Source: Geothrix sp. PMB-07 (GTDB taxonomy: Bacteria; Acidobacteriota; Holophagae; Holophagales; Holophagaceae). From it: a stretch of DNA of 64,000 nt. Every line of letters begins with the position of its first letter. Positions within the stretch are counted from its first letter, which is position 1. Made by a program: the position numbers and the translations under genes. Under the pieces are notes generated by a model. The model made no database searches. It was given only the letters and a program-made list of their open reading frames with translations, and had not been told where the DNA came from. The stretch is taken from assembly GCF_030758935.1 (NCBI RefSeq), contig NZ_CP132333.1:434001-498000 (forward strand). The letters run 5' to 3'. Positions 9,766-19,606 of this stretch are shown one piece after another.

Positions 9766-10998
9766 ATGCCCTTCGCCTTCCTGATGCACGATCCCCTGGC
9801 CGGCACCCTCATGCTGCTGGCTCTGCTGTGGCTGTCCGCCAAAGTGGGTGGCGAGTTGGCGGTGCGACTCAAACTGCCAGCCGTCACGGGCGAGCTGGCC
9901 GTGGGACTGGCGCTCACGGCCCTGCACCGGGCCTGGCCCAGACTGCCCGAGGTGGCCGCCTCGCCCGGCGCGGAGCTGCTGGGTGGCCTGGGCGTGGTGG
10001 TGCTCATGTTCGCGGTGGGCCTGGAATCCACCGTGCCGCAGATGCTGAAGGTGGGAATGGCCTCGCTGCGCGTGGCCCTCATCGGCGTGGTGATGCCCAT
10101 GGCCGCAGGCCTCGCGGGCGCGTGGCTGCTGCTGCCCAAGGACGCGCCGTTCGTGCTGGATCTCTTCATCGGCGCCTGCCTGTGTGCCACCAGCATCGGC
10201 ATCTCCGCCCAGGTGCTGCGCGAAAAGGGCGCCTCGGATTCCCTGGAGGGCCGCATCATTGTGGGCGCCGCCGTGGTGGATGATGTGCTGGGCCTGCTGG
10301 TGCTGGTGGCGGTTTCGGGCCTCGTGGGCGCCGCCTCGGGCGGAGCGGCCCTGGGGCCGCAGCTGGCGAAGACCTTGGGCCTGGCCCTGGGTTTCCTGGC
10401 CGCCGCGCTCACCCTGGGCCGCCTCGCCACGCCGAGGCTGTTTCAGCTGGCCAGCCGCTTCCGGGGCGAGCAGGTGCTGCTGCCCCTGGGCCTGGGCTTC
10501 GCCTTCCTGCTGGCCTGGCTGGGCAACCTCGCGGGACTGGCCTCCATTGTGGGCGCCTACGCCGCGGGCCTCATCCTGGAACCGGCCCACATCGTGGATC
10601 TGGAGCGCCGCGAACAGCACACCCTGGAAGAGCTGATCCATCCCCTCGTGACCGTGCTCTCGCCCCTCTTCTTTGTGCTCATGGGTGCCAAGGTGGATCC
10701 TGCCGCCCTCTTCAAGCCCGCGACGCTCGGTTTCGCGGCGCTGCTGGCCCTGCTCGGCATCATCGGGAAATACTTCGCCGGCTACGGCGGCGGCAAAGGC
10801 ACTCGCGTGGCGGTGGTGGGCTGGGGCATGGTGCCCCGGGGTGAAGTGGGCCTCATCTTCGTGGCGGCCGGTGCGCAGCTGCACCTGAACGGCGTGCCCC
10901 TGCTCAGCCCTGACATCCAGGCAGGCATCATCGGCGCCCTGCTGCTCACCACCGTCGCCGGGCCCGTGGGGCTGGGCTGGGTGCTGCGGCGGTCTTGA
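9766..10998 (+). CDS. Cation/proton antiporter (CPA2, KefB/NapA type)
   Basis: 410 residues and about twelve membrane segments. Typical NhaP/KefB-like signatures are visible: PAVTGELAVGLAL near the N-terminus, GVVVLMFAVGLES in the fourth helix, LCATSIGISAQVL, and the ion-binding pair region IIVGAAVVDDVLGLLVL with adjacent Asp-Asp. The NapA/NhaA-type proton site is a double Asp, so an electrogenic Na+/H+ exchanger is plausible. The C-terminal TrkA-N regulatory domain of KefB is absent, so it consists of the transport domain alone. Single gene, divergent from the ClC gene. Ion specificity is not readable from sequence. Confidence 0.9.
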   Translation: MPFAFLMHDPLAGTLMLLALLWLSAKVGGELAVRLKLPAVTGELAVGLALTALHRAWPRLPEVAASPGAELLGGLGVVVLMFAVGLESTVPQMLKVGMASLRVALIGVVMPMAAGLAGAWLLLPKDAPFVLDLFIGACLCATSIGISAQVLREKGASDSLEGRIIVGAAVVDDVLGLLVLVAVSGLVGAASGGAALGPQLAKTLGLALGFLAAALTLGRLATPRLFQLASRFRGEQVLLPLGLGFAFLLAWLGNLAGLASIVGAYAAGLILEPAHIVDLERREQHTLEELIHPLVTVLSPLFFVLMGAKVDPAALFKPATLGFAALLALLGIIGKYFAGYGGGKGTRVAVVGWGMVPRGEVGLIFVAAGAQLHLNGVPLLSPDIQAGIIGALLLTTVAGPVGLGWVLRRS

Positions 10999-11013
10999 GC
11001 TGGACGCGCTGCT

Positions 11014-11697
11014 TCAACCGAGAACCTTCAGCACTGTGATGAAGTGGCTGGCCGTTCCGCCCAGCACAAAGAGGTGCCAGATGCCATGGGCATGGCGCAG
11101 GCGGCGGCCGAGCAGGTAGAACACCAGGCCGATGGAATAGCAGAGGCAGCCGGCCAGCAGCGACAGCGATCCCTGGCTACCGAGTTTCCGGACAAGGGGT
11201 CCAGCCGCGGCGAGGCCACACCAGCCCATGAGAAGGTAGAGGGGCACTGCAGGCAGGGCGTGGCGATCCCACCAGAGTTCCTTGCCGATGCCGAGCGTGG
11301 CGAGACACCAGACGAAGCCAAGCAGGCTCCAGCCCAAGGGCCCATGCAGGGTGACGAGCGTGAAGGGCGTGTAGGTGCCCGCGATCAACACGTAGATGGC
11401 GCAGTGGTCGGCCTTGGCCCAGCGCTCCTTGGCGGGGCCGCGAAGGCCATGGAACACCGTCGAAGCGGCATACAAGGCGATCATGGCGAACCCAAACACG
11501 CTGGCGCTGAGGATCCTGAGGAGCTCTCCCCCCTGGGCCGCGCGGGTGATCAGAAAGGCGGAGGCCCCAAGGGCCAAGGCCAACCCGGCCAGATGAGTCA
11601 GGGTGTTCAGCCGCTCCCCTTCAGGGAGGTCCGAAATCCCAGGTCTAGGTGCGGCGAGCGCCTGCAGGGAAGGATCCGATGTCAGCTGCAGGTCCAT
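11014..11697 (-). CDS. Hemolysin III / PAQR family membrane protein
   Basis: 227 residues with seven predicted membrane helices. Family motifs: LNTLTHLAGLALALGA (His in helix 1), STVFHGLRG, WAKADHCAIYVLIAGTYTPF, and HAHGIWHLFVLGGTASHF at the C-terminus. The conserved Ser-Asp-His set of the CREST/PAQR metal-dependent hydrolase fold is present. Start at the ATG at 11697, seven bases after GGAGG; an upstream in-frame ATG at 11784 has no ribosome site. Function in bacteria is poorly defined; the name hemolysin is historical. Confidence 0.9.
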   Translation of the reverse strand: MDLQLTSDPSLQALAAPRPGISDLPEGERLNTLTHLAGLALALGASAFLITRAAQGGELLRILSASVFGFAMIALYAASTVFHGLRGPAKERWAKADHCAIYVLIAGTYTPFTLVTLHGPLGWSLLGFVWCLATLGIGKELWWDRHALPAVPLYLLMGWCGLAAAGPLVRKLGSQGSLSLLAGCLCYSIGLVFYLLGRRLRHAHGIWHLFVLGGTASHFITVLKVLG

Positions 11698-11817
11698 GCG
11701 CCGCCCTCCTGGTTGTGTCAACTCTAGGGTGGGTGAAGCACATGACAGCCCTGTGAAAGCGCTGCTGATTCGGGGCGGCTTCATACCAAGTTGCGTTCAA
11801 TCCAATCGAAAAGGGGG

Positions 11818-11910
11818 TTCACCACCAAGGCACCAGCGCACCAGGACACCAAGAACTGCATGAAGAGCGGCTCTGGTTTCCCTTGGTGTCTTGGCGCCTT
11901 GGTGGTGTTC
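11818..11910. repeat. Short palindromic repeat element, copy 1
   Basis: Left arm 11820-11859 and right arm 11880-11908 form an imperfect inverted repeat built from an 8-base theme (CACCAAGN, as in CACCAAGG and CCTTGGTG). The same theme and orientation occurs at 56704-56784 and at both ends of the GxxExxY element at 62214-62676. About 20 bases separate the arms. It lies 26 bases after the cobalamin operon stop and may also fold as a transcript-ending hairpin. No gene inside. Confidence 0.8.
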
Positions 11911-11935
11911 CTTATCTTTTGAACTCAAATCCGCA

Positions 11936-12727
11936 TCAGGCCTCTGTTTTGTGTAACTGCCCCTGCAACCACCGCGCCGTGTCGAGAAAACTGGGGCCGT
12001 CGTGGATGATGTTGCGGCCCTTGGTGATGTCGGAGGAGATGATGCGGGGGCCCCAGGACCAGCCGCGTCCGGCCAGCGTGGCGGCGGCATCCACCGGGTA
12101 TTCAGGCTCCTGGAAGAAGAGGATGGCCTGGGGCCGGAGGGCCGCCACCAGTTCCAGATCGGGTACCGGGTAGGCTTCGGAACGCACGGTGGGCACCGCG
12201 ACACCGCCCGCCAGCTCCACCAGGTCGTGGATGAAGGAAAGACCCCCGATGCCGCGCAGGTGGCGACCGCACCACATCTCGATGAACACGGTGGGGCGCA
12301 GCGGTGGGGTGGAAGCGATCAGCTCCGCGAAACCCGCTTCCATGCGGGTGCAGAGGGCCCGAGCCTCGGCCACACAGTGCATGAGGCCGCCCAGGGCGAT
12401 CTGGTTTTCCAGGATGCCGAAGCGGCTGGCAGGCAGGGGCAGGGCGTGGACCGGCAGCCCCGCCTCAGTGAGGCGCTTGGCGAAGGCGGTCTGGATGCCC
12501 GAGGTCACCAGCACCAGGTCCGGCTCCAGGCTGCGCAGGTGGTCGATGTCGGCCTTGAGGTAGTCCCCTGCGATGGGCACGCCGAGGTTGGGTACGTAGC
12601 GGCCGCAGTAGGGCGTGACGCCCACCAGGGCCTCGCCGCAGCCCAGCGCGAAGAGGGTTTCCGTGGCGCTGGAAACGAAGCTGATGACGCGGCGGGGCGC
12701 TTGTAGGGGGATCTGGTTCTGGGTCAA
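11936..12727 (-). CDS. BtuF-like cobalamin-binding protein without signal peptide
   Basis: 263 residues of the periplasmic-binding fold of ABC transporter proteins (PF01497 type). VISFVSSATETLFALGCGE and LVGVTPYCGRYV near the N-terminus, then LEPDLVLVTSGIQTAFAKRL, match cobalamin-binding proteins. There is no signal peptide or lipobox: the protein begins MTQNQIPLQAPRRVISF. It is the last gene of the btu operon and its start overlaps the btuD stop by 4 bases. It may be cytoplasmic or use another export route. A conventional exported binding protein exists earlier in the same operon, so this one probably has a separate corrinoid-related role. That role is inference. Confidence 0.8.
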   Translation of the reverse strand: MTQNQIPLQAPRRVISFVSSATETLFALGCGEALVGVTPYCGRYVPNLGVPIAGDYLKADIDHLRSLEPDLVLVTSGIQTAFAKRLTEAGLPVHALPLPASRFGILENQIALGGLMHCVAEARALCTRMEAGFAELIASTPPLRPTVFIEMWCGRHLRGIGGLSFIHDLVELAGGVAVPTVRSEAYPVPDLELVAALRPQAILFFQEPEYPVDAAATLAGRGWSWGPRIISSDITKGRNIIHDGPSFLDTARWLQGQLHKTEA

Positions 12728-13448
12728 GGCAGCTCCGGGACAAGGCTTTCGACGAAGGTGGCTTCCACCTGGAAGACCTCGCGGATGAGCGCCGCCGTGA
12801 GCACCTCGTGGGGCGGGCCGTTGCCCACCAGGCGCCCCTGATCCAGCACCAGCACCCGATCGAAGCGGTAGGCGGCGCGCAGATCGTGGAGGCTCACCAC
12901 CACGGTGCCGCCGCCATCCGCCAGCCGCCTTGCCAGTCGCAGCACCTCCAGGGCGTGGCGCACATCCAGCTGGGCCACGGGTTCATCCCAGAGCTGGATG
13001 GGAGCCTCCGTGGCCAGGGCCCGCGCCAGACCCACGCGGTGCCGCTCGCCGCCGGAGAGCCGCGTCACGGGGCGTTCCGCGAGGTGGGTGAGATCCAGCT
13101 GCGCCAAGGCTTCATCCACGCCGCCGAGGTCATCGCCCCAGGCGTAGCGACCCTGGGCCACGACCTCGCGCACGGGGAAGGCGAACTCGAACTGGGCTTC
13201 CTGGCCCACCCAGGCCAGCTGGCGGCCGCGCTCCTGGATGGCGATGCGCGACAGCGACTGTCCATTCCAGCGGATGAGCCCCTCGGCGGGAAGCAGGCCC
13301 GCCAGCGCCTGCACCAGGGTGGATTTCCCGGCCCCGTTGGGGCCCACCATGGCCACCAGCTCGCCAGGGCCCAGGCTCAGCGACACGGCCTCCAAACGGC
13401 CGGGCACAGCGAGGTCGAGGGCCTGAAGGGCACTGTTTCCCGAGGCCG

Positions 13449-13452
<4 letters not shown>
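12724..13452 (-). CDS. btuD: Cobalamin ABC transporter ATP-binding protein
   Basis: 242 residues. Walker A GPNGAGKST (about residue 40), Q-loop with VGQEAQFEF, ABC signature LSGGERHRVGLARAL, Walker B IQLWDEPVAQLD and the switch His in VVVSLHDLRAA. This is the energising subunit of a FecCD-type importer. Its ATG overlaps the permease stop by 4 bases (ATGA), and its own stop overlaps the next gene. A longer in-frame ORF upstream is only an alternative frame of the permease. The substrate is assigned from the riboswitch and operon, since the ATPase itself does not distinguish B12 from siderophore systems. Confidence 0.93.
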
Positions 13453-14431
<979 letters not shown>

Positions 14432-14435
<4 letters not shown>

Positions 14436-15283
14436 CGGAAGCGTTCCGGATGCAGGGCCCGCGCGAGCGTCTCATAGGCTTCAACACGGTGGTGCGAGAC
14501 GCTCGACATGACGGAACCGGGGAGGGTCACCACACGGCCGGCCTTGAACGCCGGGAGGGCGCGGTAGTGGGGGATGCCCGCCAGCAGGGCCTTCGTGCCT
14601 TCGTCGCCGGAGCCCACCAGCGCCTCGATGTTCCAGACCAGCAGCTTCTCTGATGGCGTGGGTGCATGGCCCTTGAGTCCGGCCTCGGTGGCCACGTTCA
14701 GGGCCCCGGCGTGATCGCAGAGGTCCTGGAAGGTGGTGCCGGCCCCGGACGTGAAGGGGTAGATGCCGGCGCTGACCACGCGCACGGGCCTGACGCCCTT
14801 CAGCCGCGCGGCGAGGGCTTCGACGCGGCCCTTGGTTTGCGCAATGACAGCCTCGGCCCGGGCCTCCTGGCCCAGTTCTTTGCCGAGCAGGCGCAGGCTG
14901 GCGTAGACATCCTCCATGGTTTCGTAGCGGTCCATCACCACCAGCCGGACCCCGGCCCGCTTGAGCAGGGCCAGGGTCTCGGGGCGGGTGAAGCCCGCGG
15001 CCAGCACCAGGTCGGGGTGGTGGCGCAGCACGCTTTCCGCATCGCTGTCCTTGATGGCGGGATAGCGCTTGGCCTCCTCAGCCACGGGGCTGAAGCGGCC
15101 ATCGCGGCTGATGTGGCTGAGGGCGGCAATCTGGCCGGGATCGGCCAGGGCCAGCAGCAGCTCGTCCGTGCCCACGGCCTGGCTGACCACGCGCTGGGGT
15201 TTGGCTGCCAGCAGGGGCAGGGCGACCACCAGCAGGCAGGGCAGGATGCGGGCCAAGCTGTGGGACAGGAACGAGCGAACCAT
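14432..15283 (-). CDS. btuF: Exported cobalamin-binding periplasmic protein
   Basis: 283 residues. The N-terminus is a signal peptide (a hydrophobic run around LPCLLVVALPLLAA followed by KPQR), with no lipobox Cys. The mature part has the PF01497 fold: VVSQAVGTDELLLALADPGQ, the YPAIKDSDAESVLRHHPDLV segment and LVVWNIEAL-like positions. Start at 15283 (MVRSFLSH), with GGAGGTGG directly upstream; an earlier in-frame ATG at 15385 would lie inside btuB. The btuB stop and this start share one base (TGATG). It captures B12 in the periplasm and delivers it to BtuCD. Confidence 0.87.
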
Positions 15284-17346
15284 CACCACCTCCAGGTTGC
15301 GGCCAGGGACCAGCGGGGGCCCGGGGCGGGGAAGCCGTAGACCAGGGCAGCGTCGCCGTTCTGATCGTAGCGTCCGCTGAGCCAATCCTGGACCGATTGC
15401 TTGGGCTGCAGCAGGTGCTCACCCCGCAGGGCCACCGTGAGGTTCTTCACGGGCTCGTGCGACAGGCCCAGGCTGAGGTTTCGGTAGGGCTTGGCGGCGA
15501 TCACCTTGTAGCTGGTGTCGTTGAGGTCGTAGCGCGAGCCCACGCGGTCGAAGCGCAGGTCGGCGCGCCAGGTCCTGGTCTGGGCGAAGGCAGACAGGGC
15601 ACCGGTGAAGAAGGGATGCCGCACGATGGCGGTGTTCTGCTGGCCGTAGCGCTGGCCGTCGCTGTTGTGGTCGAGGTCGCGGGTGTCCTGGCTGCGCAGG
15701 ATCACATCCCAGCCGCAGGCCACCTCCGATCCGCCGCGCCAGCCCAGGGCCCCTTCGAGGCTCTGTGCCTGGATGGAACCCAGGTTCGAGTAATGGGATG
15801 TGAACAGGGGCGGGAAGGCGAAGCTGGTGTCGTAGACGTAGGCCAGCAGGTCGTTGATGCGGGTGCGCTGGGCTTCCAGCCGGTATTCCCAGTGGCCCGC
15901 CAGCAGGCCCGTGGCGCCTAACTGGAAGGTGCGGCTGCGCTCGGGCAGGATGGCGTAGGCCTTCTTGTCCTGGGCTTCGGCCTGGGCGTTGAGGGCGAAC
16001 TCGGTGGTGTTGGGCATGCGGAACCCCTGGCCCGCGCTGGCGTAGAGGCGCAGCTCCGGCGTCACGGTCCAGTTGAGACCCGAGCGCCAGGTGCCGGCTT
16101 CGGCTTCGCCCGCGCGGCTGCGCTCGCCCGTGCTCAGGCGCGTGAGGTCACGGTGGCCTGCGTCGCGGCGCACGCCCGCCACCCAGTCGAGGCCCTCGAG
16201 AAGGGTCCAGCGGCTTTCCAGAGCGCCCGCCAGGTCCCGGCCTTCGCCCCGGTAGAGCACGGCGGCGTAGGTGGAGGGGTCGTAGTAGTTCTTCGCGTGG
16301 CTGGTGTCTTCGCGGCCTTCAAGGCGGCCCGACAGACGGAAGGCGGTGGAGGGGGTCCAGTGCAGGGTGAGCTGATCCTCCACCCGGCGGAAATCACGGT
16401 CCGTCTGCTGACGCAGCGGCCCGTTGGGATCGCTGGTGTTGCCGGAGAGGGCCTGCAGGGTGTTCTCCAGCACCAGGCCAGGGGCCAGCGGCCACTTCAG
16501 GCTGGCGCCCCAGTTTTCCTGGCGGGCCTTGGTCTCGCGGCCCGGCTGGTAGGCGCGGGTGGTGGCGAAGGTCGGAGGCGGGGCCACAGTGGTGAAAGGC
16601 ACAGAAGCTGTCTGGCCGCTGTTGCGGTAGAAGCCCATGAGATCGGCGCTGCCCAGCTTGGTGCCCAGCCGCAGGAAACCGCCGGCCTGGCGGAAGGCGT
16701 CATTGGGGAAGCCGTTGTCCTGTTTCGTGGCTTCGCCGCCCGCGGCGAGCCAGCCCTGGGCTCCCGCCAGCTGCACCTGGGCCGTGGCGCTTCGCAGGTT
16801 GTCCGTGCCCGCCTTCAGGCCCGTCTGGCCGTGGAAACCGTCGCCGCCGCGACCTGCGCTGGTGAGCGCGATGACGCCGCCGATGGCATCGCTGCCGTAG
16901 AGCACGGAGGATGGGCCCAGCACCAGCTCCACGCGGCTGATGCCCACGAGGCTGAGGGTACCGAGATCGGCGCTCACGGCGGTGGGATCGTTGAGGCGCA
17001 GGCCATCCAGGAGCACCACCACATTGCGGCTGAGGGTGCCATTGAGGAAGGCCGAAGCAGTGGCGCCAGGGCCGCCGCTGGGCATGACCGCGCCGGGCTG
17101 CAGGACTTCCAGCAGCTCCGCCAGGGTGCGGCTGCCCAGACGGGCCAGTTCGTCGGCTTCGACGATGCGCACGGGGGCCGGGGTGCGGGTGACCTCCACC
17201 GGTTGCGCCTCGGCGCTGACGGTGACCGTGGCCTCGCCGGGCTTGCGGTCGGGTTCGGCGCTGGCCCCGGCGCTGACTCCGGCGCCGGCGGCATGGGAAA
17301 GGACAGACAGGGCTGCCAGGGAGAAGAGAACGCGGGAATGACCCAT
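15283..17346 (-). CDS. btuB: TonB-dependent cobalamin receptor
   Basis: About 687 residues, outer-membrane barrel. Signal peptide (HSRVLFSLAALSVLSHAAGA), then a TonB-box-like stretch (EATVTVSAEAQPVEVTRT) and the plug domain (LGSRTLAELLEVLQPGAV; NVVVLLDGLRLNDPT; LVLGPSSVLYGSDAIGGVI). The C-terminus ends in an aromatic residue (LAATWRW), as barrels do. The length is near that of BtuB and shorter than most siderophore receptors. Start is uncertain among ATGs at 17361, 17349 and 17346; GGAGG lies just before the last two. First gene of the operon, behind the riboswitch. Confidence 0.9.
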   Translation of the reverse strand: MGHSRVLFSLAALSVLSHAAGAGVSAGASAEPDRKPGEATVTVSAEAQPVEVTRTPAPVRIVEADELARLGSRTLAELLEVLQPGAVMPSGGPGATASAFLNGTLSRNVVVLLDGLRLNDPTAVSADLGTLSLVGISRVELVLGPSSVLYGSDAIGGVIALTSAGRGGDGFHGQTGLKAGTDNLRSATAQVQLAGAQGWLAAGGEATKQDNGFPNDAFRQAGGFLRLGTKLGSADLMGFYRNSGQTASVPFTTVAPPPTFATTRAYQPGRETKARQENWGASLKWPLAPGLVLENTLQALSGNTSDPNGPLRQQTDRDFRRVEDQLTLHWTPSTAFRLSGRLEGREDTSHAKNYYDPSTYAAVLYRGEGRDLAGALESRWTLLEGLDWVAGVRRDAGHRDLTRLSTGERSRAGEAEAGTWRSGLNWTVTPELRLYASAGQGFRMPNTTEFALNAQAEAQDKKAYAILPERSRTFQLGATGLLAGHWEYRLEAQRTRINDLLAYVYDTSFAFPPLFTSHYSNLGSIQAQSLEGALGWRGGSEVACGWDVILRSQDTRDLDHNSDGQRYGQQNTAIVRHPFFTGALSAFAQTRTWRADLRFDRVGSRYDLNDTSYKVIAAKPYRNLSLGLSHEPVKNLTVALRGEHLLQPKQSVQDWLSGRYDQNGDAALVYGFPAPGPRWSLAATWRW

Positions 17347-17429
17347 CATGCCTCCACGCATGACGTCGCGGCGGCGGGGCGGATCTCCCCGGAGGGGACA
17401 TGGCCCAGCCCGTTCCCGCGACGGGGGGT

Positions 17430-17625
17430 GAGGTGGTGGACCGGTCTCCGGGCTCGCACGCGACAGGGGCCTTGCAGCTCCCCTCGAGCCTTCCCGGGAC
17501 GATTCCCAGTGACTCGAGCTTGAGGTCTCACGCCGGACTGGCTTGGCCTGAAGTTGGCCTGGCGTGGTGCATACCGTTGCGGGGCAGCGCAGGAATCTCA
17601 CCTGCTTCCCGAACATCCAACACGT
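17430..17625 (-). promoter_or_regulatory. Cobalamin riboswitch controlling the btu operon
   Basis: On the minus strand the leader carries the conserved core of the cobalamin riboswitch: GGGAAGCAGGTGAGATTCC and CTGCCCCGCAACGGTA (plus-strand 17572-17611), then the B12 box GAGCCCGGAGACCGGTCC (plus-strand 17439-17456). Between the aptamer and btuB lies a small hairpin (CCCCTCCGGGG) whose CCTCC could pair with the GGAGG before btuB, so control of translation start is plausible. The 339 bases between btuB and the next gene contain this element and little else. Confidence 0.93.
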
Positions 17626-17685
17626 GAATTGTCAGAACCTCAAGGGAAGCACAGCGGAACGGCCTTCGGCAAGTACAATGGCCCC

Positions 17686-18561
17686 ATGCGAGCACCCATC
17701 GGCATCATTGGCGGCAGTGGTCTCTACCGGATGGAGGGCCTGGCCCTCGATCAGGCGGTGGATGTGGATACGCCTTTTGGCGAACCGTCCGGGCCCGTGC
17801 ACCTCGGTACCTTGGATGGCGCACACGTGGCCTTCCTGGCGCGGCATGGTGAGGGGCACCGCTTCACGCCCAGCGAAGTGAACTACCGCGCCAACCTCTG
17901 GGCCCTGAAATCCCTGGGCGTCGAGCGTCTCATCTCGGTCTCCGCCGTGGGCAGCCTGCAGGCCCGCCACAAGCCCGGAGAGCTGCGGCTGGTCGGGCAG
18001 TTCATCGACAAGACCCGGCATCGCAAAGACACCTTTTTCGGCGAGGGGCTGGTGGCCCACGTGAGCTTTGCGGAACCCACCTGCGCCCACACGACGAAGA
18101 CGCTGCTGGACACGGGTCGAGCACTGGCCCTGCCCATCGAGAGCGATGCGCTGTATGTGTGCATGGAAGGCCCCGCCTTTTCCACCCGGGCCGAAAGCCG
18201 TCTGCATCAGAGCTGGGGCGCCGACCTCATCGGCATGACCCAGGTGACCGAGGCGCGCCTGGCCCGCGAGGCGGAGCTTTGCTATGCCTGCATCGCCCTG
18301 GTGACCGACTACGATGCCTGGCGCGAAGAGGAGGAAGGCGTGGACGCGACGTCAGTGCTGGAAGTGATGCACGCCAACGTCGACAAGGCCCAGCGTCTGC
18401 TTCGCAAGGTGGTGCCGCAGCTCTCGGGCTCAGCGCGCTCCTGCGCCTGCGGGCAGGCCCTGAAGGCCGCCCTCTTCTCGGCGCCCGAGGCCGTTACCCC
18501 CGAAGCCCGCCAGCGGCTGGACCTGCTGGTGGCGAAGTATGGATTCGGCGTGGTGGGCTGA
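17686..18561 (+). CDS. mtnP: S-methyl-5'-thioadenosine phosphorylase (MtnP/PNP family)
   Basis: 291 residues. Cleaves 5'-methylthioadenosine (or a related purine nucleoside) with phosphate. Motifs: IGIIGGSGLYRMEGL at the N-terminus, the phosphate site FLARHGEGHRFTPSEVNYRAN, the VSAVGSLQ segment, and the base site MEGPAFSTRAES followed by DLIGMTQVTEARLARE. A Met in IGMT with Thr matches MTA-preferring enzymes better than guanosine-preferring ones, so the MTA assignment is favoured but not certain. Start at the only in-frame ATG near the motif (17686). Its promoter must lie in the region shared with the divergent cobalamin leader. Stop overlaps the next gene by one base (TGATG). Confidence 0.88.
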   Translation: MRAPIGIIGGSGLYRMEGLALDQAVDVDTPFGEPSGPVHLGTLDGAHVAFLARHGEGHRFTPSEVNYRANLWALKSLGVERLISVSAVGSLQARHKPGELRLVGQFIDKTRHRKDTFFGEGLVAHVSFAEPTCAHTTKTLLDTGRALALPIESDALYVCMEGPAFSTRAESRLHQSWGADLIGMTQVTEARLAREAELCYACIALVTDYDAWREEEEGVDATSVLEVMHANVDKAQRLLRKVVPQLSGSARSCACGQALKAALFSAPEAVTPEARQRLDLLVAKYGFGVVG

Positions 18562-19070
18562 TGGCCAAGCCCCAGGGGCCCGCACAGCCCAGCGCCAAGC
18601 TGCAGGCGCTGCTGAAGGACTTCCAGCAGATCGCCAGCATGTCGGGTTACCTCAACCATTCTTTTGATCCGCCGCAGCTGCGCCTCTTCTTCACGCTCTA
18701 CGGCCGGGTGATGCTGGAATCCCCAGTGGAGGGCCTGGTCCTCACGCCGCAGCTGCAGGCCTGGTGCGAGGCCCTTTCCAACCGTCTGCGTGAGGGCAGT
18801 TCCGGCACCATCATGCAGCCCCAGGTGCAGGTGAGCGCCCCGCAGGTCATGCCCGATGGCCGTGACTACCTGGTGGCCACCCTCACCTTCAACACGAAGG
18901 TCACCGAAACCTCGTACCTCCGCATCCGCACAGCCATCCTGGCGGCCTACAAGGATGCGGTGCGGATGCGGGAGGTGGGATTTTCCGCACTGGCCGAAGG
19001 CGATGAACCCATCCCCAACGAGGAACCCCCAACTGAGTACCCGGGCGCTTCGGCGGAGTCGGAGCCGTAA
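18561..19070 (+). CDS. Conserved hypothetical protein downstream of mtnP
   Basis: 169 residues, soluble, not recognised. The middle contains FNTKVTETSYLRIRTAILAA and the C-terminus is a short acidic/Pro tail. No signal peptide or membrane segment. The ATG shares a base with the mtnP stop, indicating a two-gene operon, so a role tied to methylthioadenosine salvage or polyamine/SAM metabolism is possible but unproven. Composition matches its neighbours. Confidence 0.7.
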   Translation: MAKPQGPAQPSAKLQALLKDFQQIASMSGYLNHSFDPPQLRLFFTLYGRVMLESPVEGLVLTPQLQAWCEALSNRLREGSSGTIMQPQVQVSAPQVMPDGRDYLVATLTFNTKVTETSYLRIRTAILAAYKDAVRMREVGFSALAEGDEPIPNEEPPTEYPGASAESEP

Positions 19071-19106
19071 GATCCTTCCGGGTTCGCAGCGCGGGATCCC
19101 TGAAGC

Positions 19107-19445
19107 CTAAATGGCCTGGTTCAGTGAAAGATGCTCGACGCCCCAGGTGCGCAGTGCCCGCAGAATGGGCTCCAGCGTGCGTCCGCGAGGCGTGAGGGAA
19201 TACTCCACCTTGGGAGGAACCACCGGGTACACCTCGCGGTGGATGAGGCCATCTGCTTCGAGTTCCCGCAGCTGCAAGGTGAGCATCCGCTGAGTGACAC
19301 CGTGGAGCCGACGCTGCACCTCGTTGAATCGCAGCGGGCCTTCCAGCAGGTGGAAGAGCACAAGGCCCTTCCATTTGCCTCCGATGAGATCGAGGGCGGC
19401 GCGCACCGGACAGATCGCTTCGCGGTCGGCAGGTGGCAGGTCCAT
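19107..19445 (-). CDS. HxlR-family transcriptional regulator
   Basis: 112 residues, a winged-helix dimer of the HxlR/YodB type. Diagnostic order: [20 protein letters not shown] at the N-terminus, [19 protein letters not shown] in the recognition helix, LREL and the wing [21 protein letters not shown] single Cys (CPVRA) at the HxlR redox/aldehyde-sensing position is present. Start at 19445 with GGAG five bases upstream. Divergent from the DoxX gene across 161 bases, so that gene is the likely target. Inducer not known. Confidence 0.92.
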   Translation of the reverse strand: MDLPPADREAICPVRAALDLIGGKWKGLVLFHLLEGPLRFNEVQRRLHGVTQRMLTLQLRELEADGLIHREVYPVVPPKVEYSLTPRGRTLEPILRALRTWGVEHLSLNQAI

Positions 19446-19606
19446 GGCGACTCCAGTGGAAGCCCTCAGTATACAAATGGGAACCACCTATCAAAAATGT
19501 GCGTACTTGTTCAGTTGCCTGGGCCTTCGCAAGCTTCCAGAACCGCGCATCCGGGGCTTTCCGCCCCGTCCCCATTCCGGGGAGCGCGATTTGCTGAGGA
19601 GCTCTC

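Noticed and set aside
16153-17523. A 456-residue plus-strand ORF opposite btuB
   Set aside because: Shadow of the receptor gene, and it runs into the riboswitch region, where no protein is expected.
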